Assembly (NCBI GenBank): GCA_903957465.1
Contig: CAJBPJ010000285.1
Coordinates: forward strand, 1 to 11,255
DNA from: an uncultured Opitutia bacterium
GTDB taxonomy: Bacteria > Verrucomicrobiota > Verrucomicrobiia > Opitutales > UBA953
Direction of reading: 5' to 3'
DNA length: 11,255 bases
Below are positions 1 through 6,368 of the stretch, in pieces; positions within the stretch are counted from its first letter, which is position 1, and each line of letters starts with the position of its first letter. The notes beneath the pieces were generated by a model. It was not told the origin of the DNA. It saw only the letters and a list, made by a program, of their open reading frames with translations, and did no database searches. A program made the position numbers and the translations under genes.

Positions 1-966
1 AAGGCCTTTGGTCAGGCCCAAGAGATGCGTGAGTGATCCGTGAACCCGTGCAGCTTTACCGCGCATGAGTTCAAGCGAATCTGGATTACGCTTTTGTGGC
101 ATCAACGATGAGCCAGTCGAGAAGGCGTCTGGAATACGGGCGAAACCAAACTCCGTTGTCGTCCAAAGAATTAAATCCTCGGCGAGTCTTGAAAGATGCG
201 TTGCGCAAAGTGCCGCTGCAAAGGTGAACTCCGTAGCAATATCGCGATCCGCGACCGCGTCCATGGAGTTGCGCGTTACGCGCGGCTTACCCTTCGCGTC
301 GACAAAGCCTAATTGCTTCGCGGTAAATTCGCGATCGATTGGCAACGTGGTGCCAGCAATAGCCCCAGATCCCAGCGGGCACCAATTGGCGGATTCTGCA
401 ACCGCGGCAAAACGAGCGCGGTCACGACCAAGCATCTCCGCAAAGGCGAGAAAATGGTGCGCAATAGAGACGGGTTGAGCCCGTTGCATGTGCGTATAGC
501 CAGGAATCAGAATATCCGCATGTTTCCGGGCCAACTTAACGATAACGCGTAAAGCGTCGACTAAGGCATCATCCACCTCGGCACACGCGGCTTTGATGTA
601 GAGCCGGACGTCGGTGGCAATTTGATCATTCCTCGAGCGGGCGGTATGCAATTTAGCCGCCACCGGAACACGGGCAGTTAAAGCCTGCTCAATATTCATG
701 TGCACGTCCTCGAGTTCGGTGCGCCAACGGAATTTCCCAGCAGCAACTTCACGCGCAATCGCATCGAGTCCGCGATGGATCGCGTCCCGCTCTGAAGACT
801 TCAAGATACCAACCTTGGCCAACATAGCTGAATGCGCTTTTGATCCAGCAATATCAAAAGGGGCGAGCCGCTTATCAAAAGAGACAGACTCGCTGAAGCG
901 CTGCATCAGCTCGTTGGGACCCGAAGCAAACCGGCCGCCCCAGGTTACATGTTTTCTCTTAGCCAT
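1..966 (-). CDS. argH: Argininosuccinate lyase ArgH, 3' end cut by window edge
   Basis: ArgH splits argininosuccinate into arginine and fumarate, the last step of arginine synthesis, in the cytosol. The first 322 codons are present and the frame runs off the left edge, so roughly the last 140 residues of a family usually near 460 are missing. Visible hallmarks, in order: an N-terminal TWGGRF motif, HTARSRNDQ at about residues 107-114, THMQRAQP with the conserved catalytic-type histidine at about 159, and the fumarase/aspartase-superfamily signature GSSLMPQKRNPD at 285-296, whose first serine region carries the catalytic serine in this superfamily. The ATG start gives the usual MAKRKHVTWGGRF beginning, though no strong ribosome binding site precedes it. 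It lies 49 bases downstream of the FtsB-like gene on the same strand and is probably cotranscribed with it. Nothing suggests decay. Confidence 0.96.
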   Translation of the reverse strand, partial: MAKRKHVTWGGRFASGPNELMQRFSESVSFDKRLAPFDIAGSKAHSAMLAKVGILKSSERDAIHRGLDAIAREVAAGKFRWRTELEDVHMNIEQALTARVPVAAKLHTARSRNDQIATDVRLYIKAACAEVDDALVDALRVIVKLARKHADILIPGYTHMQRAQPVSIAHHFLAFAEMLGRDRARFAAVAESANWCPLGSGAIAGTTLPIDREFTAKQLGFVDAKGKPRVTRNSMDAVADRDIATEFTFAAALCATHLSRLAEDLILWTTTEFGFARIPDAFSTGSSLMPQKRNPDSLELMRGKAARVHGSLTHLLGLTKGL

Positions 967-1015
967 TGCACAGGATTACGCCAAGACCCCCGCACGGTGG
1001 CAAATGGAAAGGAGC

Positions 1016-1399
1016 TTAGCGCGCCGAGTCGGGCGAAGGCTCCGGGTCAAAAAAGGAGCGAGAAGGTCGGCTAGCGGGGGTAGAGGTCAAGGAAGTGCCT
1101 TCGACGCGAATAACCACCTCGTCTTGCGAGGCTAAACCCAATCGCTCGCGCGCTTGGTCACGGACGAATTCGGGATCGCCTGAAAACCGATCAAGGAATC
1201 GTGTGCCTTGATCGCGAGCCTTCTCTGCCAGCGCTAACTCCGCCTCGCGGTCTTTTTCAACTTTATGCAAACCCGCCAACTTCTCCTCTTCTTCTTTAAT
1301 CGAAGAATAGAGCATGAAGGCTGCAGCAACAAGAATTAGAAAGGCCGTCCAAAAGAGGAAGCGATCCGTTTGCGTGTTAGCCGATGGAGTTTCGTCCAT
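1016..1399 (-). CDS. FtsB/DivIC-like septum formation initiator protein
   Basis: A 127-residue predicted bitopic inner-membrane protein of the septum formation initiator (FtsB/DivIC) family. Known members form a periplasmic coiled-coil complex with FtsL and FtsQ at the division site. The sequence shows a short polar N-terminus, one membrane segment at about residues 13-31, a charged coiled coil rich in Glu, Lys and Ala at about 33-65, then the family's C-terminal block at about 75-100 (DPEFVRDQARERLGL followed by DEVVIRVE). The last 27 residues are a Pro/Ser-rich tail. Architecture and length fit the family, which is always weakly conserved in sequence, so the family call is good but the exact orthology is not provable here. 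It sits between the DUF420 gene (58 bases upstream) and argH (49 bases downstream), all on one strand. A weak GGAAG lies upstream of the ATG. Confidence 0.8.
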   Translation of the reverse strand: MDETPSANTQTDRFLFWTAFLILVAAAFMLYSSIKEEEEKLAGLHKVEKDREAELALAEKARDQGTRFLDRFSGDPEFVRDQARERLGLASQDEVVIRVEGTSLTSTPASRPSRSFFDPEPSPDSAR

Positions 1400-1457
1400 A
1401 AATCAATCTTCCGACTGTGGATTAGGCGGCGGAGAAGGTCGAGCGGTAACCTAAAGG

Positions 1458-1943
1458 TTAAGGTATGATTGGTGCGACCTTAGCCAGGGAGCCGCTGTAT
1501 TCCATAAACAGCCAAACAATCACTCCAGTCACAGAGACGTAATACCAAACAGGAAATACCCAGCGCGTGAGTTTTTTATGCTCTTCATACCTTCCTGCAC
1601 GCGCCAGATAGACTGCCCGAATAATAAACGGGGTGACGACAATGGCCAACAAGACGTGAGGAATGAGGATGAGGTAATAAAGCGCGGTTAATTGAGCCCA
1701 AATCGAGCCTTCGAGAGGCTGGTAGGTGATATTTGTCCGGCCCAATGCCACCCAAAGGTGAACCTTGGAGGCCAAGTAAACTGCCAGGAAAATGGCAGAT
1801 GTCACAAACGCTACTGCCATGACGCGACCATGACCTAAGCGATCCCCTCGGCGAATACGCAGATAGCCGATTGTCAGCAAGATTGTCGCGGTTGCATTAA
1901 GACCCGCAACGCAGCGAGAAAGTACCTCAGTTGTAGATGCCAT
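1458..1943 (-). CDS. DUF420 (YozB/CtaM-like) membrane protein
   Basis: A 161-residue polytopic membrane protein matching the DUF420 family. Staphylococcal CtaM, a relative, is needed for making active haem-copper terminal oxidase, and family genes often lie near cytochrome oxidase genes; that role is transferred from the family, not shown here. I see four hydrophobic segments at about residues 10-29, 41-58, 85-113 and 127-147. Four histidines characteristic of the family are present at H38 (LGHGRVM), H62 (KVHLW), H96 (IPHVLL) and H122 (EEHKKL), near the membrane ends, plausible for metal or haem contact. No oxidase, SCO or CtaA/CtaB gene is visible within the window. It is the first gene of the minus-strand run leading to the FtsB-like gene and argH. 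A small perfect inverted repeat (TAACCT/AGGTTA) covers its stop codon. Confidence 0.82.
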   Translation of the reverse strand: MASTTEVLSRCVAGLNATATILLTIGYLRIRRGDRLGHGRVMAVAFVTSAIFLAVYLASKVHLWVALGRTNITYQPLEGSIWAQLTALYYLILIPHVLLAIVVTPFIIRAVYLARAGRYEEHKKLTRWVFPVWYYVSVTGVIVWLFMEYSGSLAKVAPIIP

Positions 1944-2034
1944 AGTCTGCAGATAAACACCTGTCCGAGAAATTTCAAGTGGCGTCAGGTGATTGGCTTG
2001 GGTAACTAGAACTACCTAATAACCTTCTTTCTTT
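1944..2034. promoter_or_regulatory. Divergent intergenic region, DUF420 gene / fucosidase
   Basis: These 91 bases separate two divergently read genes and must hold both start regions unless transcription enters from elsewhere. On the plus strand TTGGCT (1993-1998) lies 18 bases before TAATAA (2017-2022), a poor match to a sigma-70 promoter. The fucosidase ATG is preceded by a pyrimidine-rich CTTCTTTCTTT and has no Shine-Dalgarno site. I see no convincing operator repeat. Confidence 0.25.
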
Positions 2035-3900
2035 ATGACTAAAACACGCACCCTAGCACTCATCGCACTGTGCATGATTGGACTCGCGATTGTTTCCTCA
2101 AGGGGTGGACAAGCCGCTCAAACAAGTTCCATTAACCCCAACAACTACCCGCAAGTAAGTTGGACGGAGGCGGAAACGCCTGAACAAAAAGAACAGCGGA
2201 TGAAATGGTTTACGGATGCCCGCTTCGGCATGTTCATTCACTGGGGCATTTACAGCCAATGGGCAGGTGAAGTTGACGGCAAACGCGTCGGCGGTGCCGG
2301 CGAATGGCTCATCGAGCAGGCCGGCAACAAAGTGAAGTTCTCCAAATACATGGAGGCGCGTGATAAATTTAACCCTGTTAAATACGACCCCGATGCATGG
2401 GTGCGCGCCGCCAAAGCTGCAGGCATTGATTACATTGTGATCACCTCAAAGCACCATGATGGCTTTTGCCTTTGGGATTCGCCCATCACCAAGCACGACG
2501 TGACTGCAACGCCCTACGGCAAAGACCTTCTCAAGCCGCTCCAGGAAGCCTGCTTGCGACATGGCGTACGCTTCTGCCTCTACCACTCAATTATGGACTG
2601 GCACCACCCGCTCTACGGGCAACGACGCGGCTACAATGACTTGGCAGAAGGACCGACAGATATGCCCAAGTACGTTAACGAATTTTTAAAACCACAGCTC
2701 AAAGAAATTTCCGACCGCTTTGATCCAGGCTTACTCTGGTTTGATGGCGAATGGGAGGCATGTTATACAACTGAAATGGGTGCAGATGTGGAAGCGTGGT
2801 GCCGCAAGGTTGCGCCGCATGCCATCCTTAATAATCGCGTGGGTAAATCCCGTAAGGGTATGCAAGGCATGTCTGCTGGCTATTCCGGCAACAAAGGTGT
2901 GGGTGACTATGGTACACCTGAGCAAAATATCCCTGCGAACGGATTTCCTAAAGGCGTCTATTGGGAGTCATGCATGACCATGAATGACACATGGGGCTAT
3001 GTCGCCGTTGATCAAAACTGGAAAAGCGCCACCAAGCTCATCCAAAATCTCGCAGATTGTGCATCCAAAGGTGGTAACTACTTGCTGAATGTTGGGCCAA
3101 CGGGCGAAGGCGAAATTCCTGCTGAATCACTCGTGCGCCTAGCAGAAATCGGAAAATGGATGAACGTAAACGGTGAATCCATTAAACAAACACAAGGCGG
3201 ACCTTTCACGAAGCCCTTTAACTGGGGCCGAATCACCCAACGCGGGAACGACCTTTATCTCATCATCTTTGAGCGACCTGCCAACGGACGCATTGTGCTT
3301 CCGTTGGACAACAAACCTGTTGCTGCGAAGTTCCTCGATCACTCAACACTGCAGCCTGTTACCCAAATCGATCGCGAGGGCATCGTTGTCGCGCTTCCCA
3401 GCGAAATGCCTGACCGCCATGCTTCCGTCGTGAAGCTGACCTTAGACAGTCCTGCCAAAGCACGTGACGGCAGCGGTGGCTTGCACGCGGATGCTGGAAA
3501 GCCAATCAAAGCGAAAGACGGCAAAGTGTCTCTTCTGCCTGAGGATGCAGCACTGACCGACGGGCTGATGACTGAGAGTAAAGACGAAGACAAAACGAAT
3601 ATCGGCGGCTGGACGAATGCGGGTGCCAGCGCCAGCTGGACTTTTAGCGCACCGAAAGGCGTCTACCAAGTAGCCCTCGAAATCGCTAATCCCAGCGCAG
3701 GCAATACGCTTACGCTTAACTTTGGCGGAACAAAGATCGTCAAGGTTGCCGTTCCTTCCACGGGCGATTGGGCAAAATTTAAACGCGTGGACGCTGGCCA
3801 AGTTGAATTGACGGAAAGCACGACTCTTAAAGTTACGTGCGAGAAAATTGTGGGTGAAGGCGCTGCCAATGTGCGTCTCATCCAGCTTGAGAAACGCTAA
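2035..3900 (+). CDS. Secreted GH29 alpha-L-fucosidase with C-terminal beta-sandwich-like domain
   Basis: A 621-residue exported glycoside hydrolase that would release terminal alpha-L-fucose from glycans. A signal peptide is visible: positive N-terminus, hydrophobic core at about 7-21, and likely cleavage near the Ala-Ala at 27-29. The GH29 barrel covers about 45-385. It shows ARFGMFIHWG at 62-71, SKHHDGFCLWDS at 138-149, the DWHHP loop at 188-192, LWFDGEW at 234-240 with D237 the expected catalytic nucleophile, and WESCMTMNDTWGY at 310-322. The acid/base is harder to place by eye in this family; E296 in YGTPEQNIP or E311 are candidates. Residues about 385-470 form the usual small beta domain, and about 515-621 look like an extra carbohydrate-binding-like beta sandwich. 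It stands alone on its strand, with no sulfatase, SusC/D or fucose catabolic gene nearby, so the natural substrate is unknown. All expected motifs are intact. Confidence 0.95.
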   Translation: MTKTRTLALIALCMIGLAIVSSRGGQAAQTSSINPNNYPQVSWTEAETPEQKEQRMKWFTDARFGMFIHWGIYSQWAGEVDGKRVGGAGEWLIEQAGNKVKFSKYMEARDKFNPVKYDPDAWVRAAKAAGIDYIVITSKHHDGFCLWDSPITKHDVTATPYGKDLLKPLQEACLRHGVRFCLYHSIMDWHHPLYGQRRGYNDLAEGPTDMPKYVNEFLKPQLKEISDRFDPGLLWFDGEWEACYTTEMGADVEAWCRKVAPHAILNNRVGKSRKGMQGMSAGYSGNKGVGDYGTPEQNIPANGFPKGVYWESCMTMNDTWGYVAVDQNWKSATKLIQNLADCASKGGNYLLNVGPTGEGEIPAESLVRLAEIGKWMNVNGESIKQTQGGPFTKPFNWGRITQRGNDLYLIIFERPANGRIVLPLDNKPVAAKFLDHSTLQPVTQIDREGIVVALPSEMPDRHASVVKLTLDSPAKARDGSGGLHADAGKPIKAKDGKVSLLPEDAALTDGLMTESKDEDKTNIGGWTNAGASASWTFSAPKGVYQVALEIANPSAGNTLTLNFGGTKIVKVAVPSTGDWAKFKRVDAGQVELTESTTLKVTCEKIVGEGAANVRLIQLEKR

Positions 3901-3915
3901 AGCACCCAAAGAGGG

Positions 3916-3947
3916 TGGCGACTGGGCCCCTAAATCCCGAGTCGCCA
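3916..3947 (+). terminator. Possible terminator hairpin after the fucosidase
   Basis: TGGCGACT (3916-3923) pairs perfectly with AGTCGCCA (3940-3947), with an inner GGG/CCC able to extend the stem. It begins 15 bases after the stop codon, the right place for a transcript end. Only a short TATT follows, so it is not a textbook intrinsic terminator; it may instead protect the 3' end of the message. Confidence 0.4.
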
Positions 3948-3960
3948 TATTCCGGCTTTA

Positions 3961-4037
3961 GGCCGCAATATAGGCAGCCTTGCGGCCGCCATGCCTGCAA
4001 CATGAGCAGTGAGGTAGGAGTCTCAAGACTCTTATTT
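3961..4037. repeat. Two further inverted repeats in the fucosidase 3' gap
   Basis: GGCCGCAA (3961-3968) and TTGCGGCC (3980-3987) form an 8-base stem with an 11-base loop. GAGTCT (4018-4023) and AGACTC (4026-4031) form a second short palindrome, followed on the plus strand by TTATTTCCTT, which could act as a weak terminator for plus-strand transcripts. No open reading frame of note lies here, and the function of these repeats is not evident. Confidence 0.35.
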
Positions 4038-4065
4038 CCTTAAAGTATGCCTGCTACGGATATGT

Positions 4066-4103
4066 AAAAAACAAAAGCACCCCCGAAGAGACTCCGAGGG
4101 CGC
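4066..4103 (-). terminator. Intrinsic terminator of the sigma/anti-sigma/PDZ operon
   Basis: Read on the minus strand, 19 bases after the PDZ gene stop, a GC-rich hairpin (bases 4103 down to 4077, about 11 pairs including three G-T wobbles, 5-base loop) is followed directly by TTTTGTTTTTT (4076-4066). This is a textbook Rho-independent terminator and marks the end of the minus-strand regulatory operon. Confidence 0.85.
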
Positions 4104-4121
4104 CTGTGGAATAGAATAAAC

Positions 4122-5255
4122 TTAGGCTCCCTCGAGCGGGTCACGCTTAGGCTTCTTTTTGGGAGCAGGCTTGGGGCTTGTTGCGGGGGCTCCAACAGCA
4201 GGATCTTGTATCGAACCTGGTGCGGGCGGAATAACTACGCTCTTTCCATCGGCCATAGCGATGCGGGACTTAATCGAATCGGTCTGAGCCTTCAGTTGTT
4301 CAGGCGTGGTAATCTCGCCATCGAACAAGACCTTTCCGGTAGCATCTTTGACCGTAGCAAATTTCTTACCATTTTCAGAACGCACACTGACAGATCCTTC
4401 GTCGTCAGAGAACATCGATGACGAAGTGCTGGTAGCCCCAGATGAGCCGGCACCGAAACTATAGCTTCTGACAATCCGTGTTTGCGTTGTACCTACACCT
4501 GGTGACGCAGCACTTGGATCGTCAGCCGTACCGCCACCCACATCGAGAGGAACGGGGAGGCCACGCTTGCGCATATCTTCCAGCGCTTGGCGCATTTCGT
4601 CAGGAATATTTGCCGAGTTAGGTCCAACAATAACTACCCGTCCACCACCCGTCGCATTGGGATCGAGGCGAACAGTACCACCTGCAATCATCTGACCTGG
4701 GTCGATTTCTTGTCCGTTCACAAGGATACGCACCCCGCTGCCGAGAGTGATGGAACCGGGATTCGGAGGATTAGCGCCATTGCCTGTTGCTGTTCGGGCT
4801 TGCGCACGCGGGGTAGCGACAGGTCGCCCTCCGAGAGTGACATCGACCGTGTCAATCTCGTCACCACGGACGCGCACGAGTTTGACAGTGTCGCCTGGCT
4901 TACGGGTCGAAATGAGTGCCCGGAACTGCTCAGAGTTGACCAACATTTGATCGTCTAAACGCGTGAGCACATCTTTCTCTTGAAGCTTATTTGCAGCAGG
5001 ACCTTCGGGATCTACAAAGCCAACAATGACTCCAATGCCTTCAGGAATCTCCGTTTTTAATTCCTGTTCGCGAAAACGTGTGTACATCGAAGTCACATTG
5101 ACGCCCGAGTAAGCCTGTAACTTCGCCTCTGGGTTCGCGGGCGAAGTCGCCTTGGCTTCGGGCTTTGTCGATTTTTCAGAAGTTGGCGTCTCTGCGGAAA
5201 CAATCATGCCTGCTAAAAGTAAGACGTGTAGGGGAATGTTGCGGATTGAGTTCAT
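4122..5255 (-). CDS. Exported PDZ-domain protein, third gene of sigma-factor operon
   Basis: A 377-residue protein with an N-terminal signal peptide (hydrophobic stretch about 8-20, likely cleavage near Ala21). A Lys/Pro/Ala-rich linker follows, then one PDZ domain at about 65-142: IGVIVGFVDPEGPAANK is the binding-loop region and QEKDVLTRLDDQML the usual strand after it. No protease residues are visible and no trypsin or metalloprotease domain is attached, so it is a binding protein rather than a DegS/RseP-type enzyme. The middle (about 150-290) is low complexity, rich in Gly, Ser, Thr and Pro. A conserved-looking patch at about 295-320 (GKKFATVKDATGKVLFDGEI) resembles tails I recall in PDZ proteins of Planctomycetes and Verrucomicrobia. 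The C-terminus is Lys/Pro rich. It is 54 bases downstream of the anti-sigma candidate and ends at a strong terminator. It may sense envelope state for the sigma factor, which is an inference from context only. Confidence 0.8.
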   Translation of the reverse strand: MNSIRNIPLHVLLLAGMIVSAETPTSEKSTKPEAKATSPANPEAKLQAYSGVNVTSMYTRFREQELKTEIPEGIGVIVGFVDPEGPAANKLQEKDVLTRLDDQMLVNSEQFRALISTRKPGDTVKLVRVRGDEIDTVDVTLGGRPVATPRAQARTATGNGANPPNPGSITLGSGVRILVNGQEIDPGQMIAGGTVRLDPNATGGGRVVIVGPNSANIPDEMRQALEDMRKRGLPVPLDVGGGTADDPSAASPGVGTTQTRIVRSYSFGAGSSGATSTSSSMFSDDEGSVSVRSENGKKFATVKDATGKVLFDGEITTPEQLKAQTDSIKSRIAMADGKSVVIPPAPGSIQDPAVGAPATSPKPAPKKKPKRDPLEGA

Positions 5256-5309
5256 AAATGGTGGGTAGGCTTATAAGTGAGCGTTACGTAGAAAGTTTTT
5301 TGTTTACGG

Positions 5310-5744
5310 TTAGTAAGTTTCAATGGGCACTAAGCCGATAATTTCATCGTGCGGTGCATAACGAATAAGTTCTGCGCCGGCTTGGACATCGCGGTACTGG
5401 GCGGCATTGGACCAACGCATGCGCATGGGCCGAGCAAATGTGCCATCGTCCAGTTTCACCGGCTCAAGCAGTGCAATCTCTGTTGGTGCTTGTTCAGCAC
5501 GAACTAGGCGAAGACCTGGTAAAGCTTGGGTCGACGAAGTATCTGTCGGCGAAAGCACCGTCCAAGCCACAGCAGCGGCGGCAGCAATGGGGGTCGTCCA
5601 CGCTAAAAAAGGAATAATGGTATTACGTTTTGTCTCCTTCACGTCGGCCATGCCACGGGCAATCGCTGCGTTAAGAGCAGGGCTTAAGGCACGCGGACGG
5701 AGTTCGCGGAGGGCGTTTTCGATATCGCGGGTGTCGTCAGTCAT
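5310..5744 (-). CDS. Probable single-pass membrane anti-sigma factor
   Basis: A 144-residue protein with no catalytic motif. Its N-terminal 40 residues are polar and helical-looking (DIENALRELRPRALSPALNA), a pattern common in sigma-binding cytoplasmic heads. One Ala-rich membrane segment follows at about 42-64. The remaining 80 residues are predicted periplasmic and include a small beta-rich patch with RPMRMRWSNAAQYRD at 105-119. It contains no cysteine and lacks the His-x3-Cys-x2-Cys zinc motif, so it is not a ZAS-type anti-sigma such as ChrR or RsrA. Its ATG overlaps the sigma gene stop by 8 bases (ATGACTGA), implying translational coupling and stoichiometric expression. That coupling is the main reason for the call; the family itself is not recognised from sequence. 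Confidence 0.65.
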   Translation of the reverse strand: MTDDTRDIENALRELRPRALSPALNAAIARGMADVKETKRNTIIPFLAWTTPIAAAAAVAWTVLSPTDTSSTQALPGLRLVRAEQAPTEIALLEPVKLDDGTFARPMRMRWSNAAQYRDVQAGAELIRYAPHDEIIGLVPIETY

Positions 5745-6240
5745 GGAGTGTTTCGGCTAAAAGCTTCTTAAGGTTCAACAATGCATAGCGCCACCGAGAC
5801 GCCGCTGTGTTTACGGAAATATCAAGTTGTTCGGCGATTTGTGCAAAAGTGAGTTCGCCCCATTGGTGGAGGACGACGATTGACCGCTGATCTTCTGGAA
5901 GTTTCGCCACAGCTTCGGCCAAGACAGTGTGTCGACCATCATCCGGTAGCTCAAAAAGAGTGACTGTCTCAATATCATTGGCGACGACTTGTTCGCGTCT
6001 ACCCCGGCGGTCAGTTTGCCGACCTAAATCCATCGCTGAACGACGGATAGATGTGACGATAAGGGCATTAGGATCACCTGGAAGATGGCGCTGGTGGCGC
6101 CAATACCGAATGAACGCCTCCTGCAAAATATCGTCTGCATCCGCATCCGACCTGGCCCAATGGCGCGCAATGAGCCGTAACCTGGGGCCGTGTTCAGCCA
6201 ACCAAGCCTGCCAGTCACCTTGAGCAGGGTTCTCAGACAT
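5737..6240 (-). CDS. ECF-type RNA polymerase sigma factor
   Basis: A 167-residue group IV (ECF) sigma factor that would direct RNA polymerase to a small stress or envelope regulon. Region 2 spans about residues 12-78 and contains DADDILQEAFIRYWR at 34-48, the core-binding helix typical of the family, followed by a basic stretch with SIRRSAMDLGRQTDRR. Region 4 spans about 108-162: LPEDQRSIVVLHQWGELTFAQIAE leads into a helix-turn-helix, ISVNTAASRWRYAL, that would read the -35 element. Length and two-domain layout are complete and no extra C-terminal domain is present. It heads a three-gene operon with an overlapping anti-sigma candidate and a PDZ protein. An AGGG lies nine bases before the ATG. 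Such operons are commonly autoregulated, but I cannot identify a clear target promoter. Confidence 0.93.
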   Translation of the reverse strand: MSENPAQGDWQAWLAEHGPRLRLIARHWARSDADADDILQEAFIRYWRHQRHLPGDPNALIVTSIRRSAMDLGRQTDRRGRREQVVANDIETVTLFELPDDGRHTVLAEAVAKLPEDQRSIVVLHQWGELTFAQIAEQLDISVNTAASRWRYALLNLKKLLAETLHD

Positions 6241-6367
6241 GTGTACTTACCCTAATAAGCGGGGCCACTGGTGCAACTTGTCTAAATACTCTATTTTTCG
6301 GCCGTTTCTATACTCAAAAAACGTCCAAATTAGTTGCTAGATAACCCCTCTGCCCTTCCCTAAGGGC
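6241..6367. promoter_or_regulatory. Divergent promoter region, sigma operon / lipid operon
   Basis: The 127 bases between the two divergent operons include an AT-rich core. On the plus strand TATACT (6309-6314) is a fair -10 box but has no good -35 at the right spacing. GTCTAA at 6280-6285 resembles the -10 of ECF-type promoters, without a convincing GGAAC-like -35. On the minus strand TTGAGT and TAGAGT, about 18 bases apart, weakly match sigma-70 elements for the sigma gene. Each match is weak; only the presence of start regions for both operons is reasonably certain. Confidence 0.4.
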
Positions 6368-6368
6368 A
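6351..6368 (+). promoter_or_regulatory. Hairpin abutting the desaturase start codon
   Basis: TGCCCTT (6351-6357) and AAGGGCA (6362-6368) are perfect complements around a CCCT loop. The 3' arm contains the only purine-rich ribosome-binding-like stretch (AAGGG) and its last base is the A of the ATG. If the RNA folds this way, the initiation site is closed. This could be a translational control element, or simply reflect that the gene does not use a Shine-Dalgarno site. Confidence 0.4.

Noticed and set aside
698..1135. 145-codon plus-strand frame over the argH start and FtsB-like tail
   Set aside because: It overlaps two well supported minus-strand genes, and its translation is Arg/Ser rich and without any family likeness.
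1447..1460. Perfect inverted repeat TAACCT-AA-AGGTTA over the DUF420 stop codon as a terminator
   Set aside because: The stem is short and AT-rich, the loop would be too tight, and no U-run follows on the minus strand; the next gene is probably cotranscribed.
3442..3948. 168-codon open frame antisense to the fucosidase 3' half
   Set aside because: It lies wholly opposite a GH29 gene with intact motifs, has no recognisable domain and its composition looks like a reverse-strand shadow.
5310..6240. Assignment of the sigma pair to the RpoE-ChrR (singlet oxygen) group
   Set aside because: The partner protein has no cysteine, no zinc motif and no cupin domain, and it has a membrane segment, so it cannot be ChrR-like.
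6278..6314. TTGTCT with TATACT as a sigma-70 promoter for the lipid operon
   Set aside because: The spacing is 25 bases, well outside the 16-19 base range, so the two boxes are not a pair.
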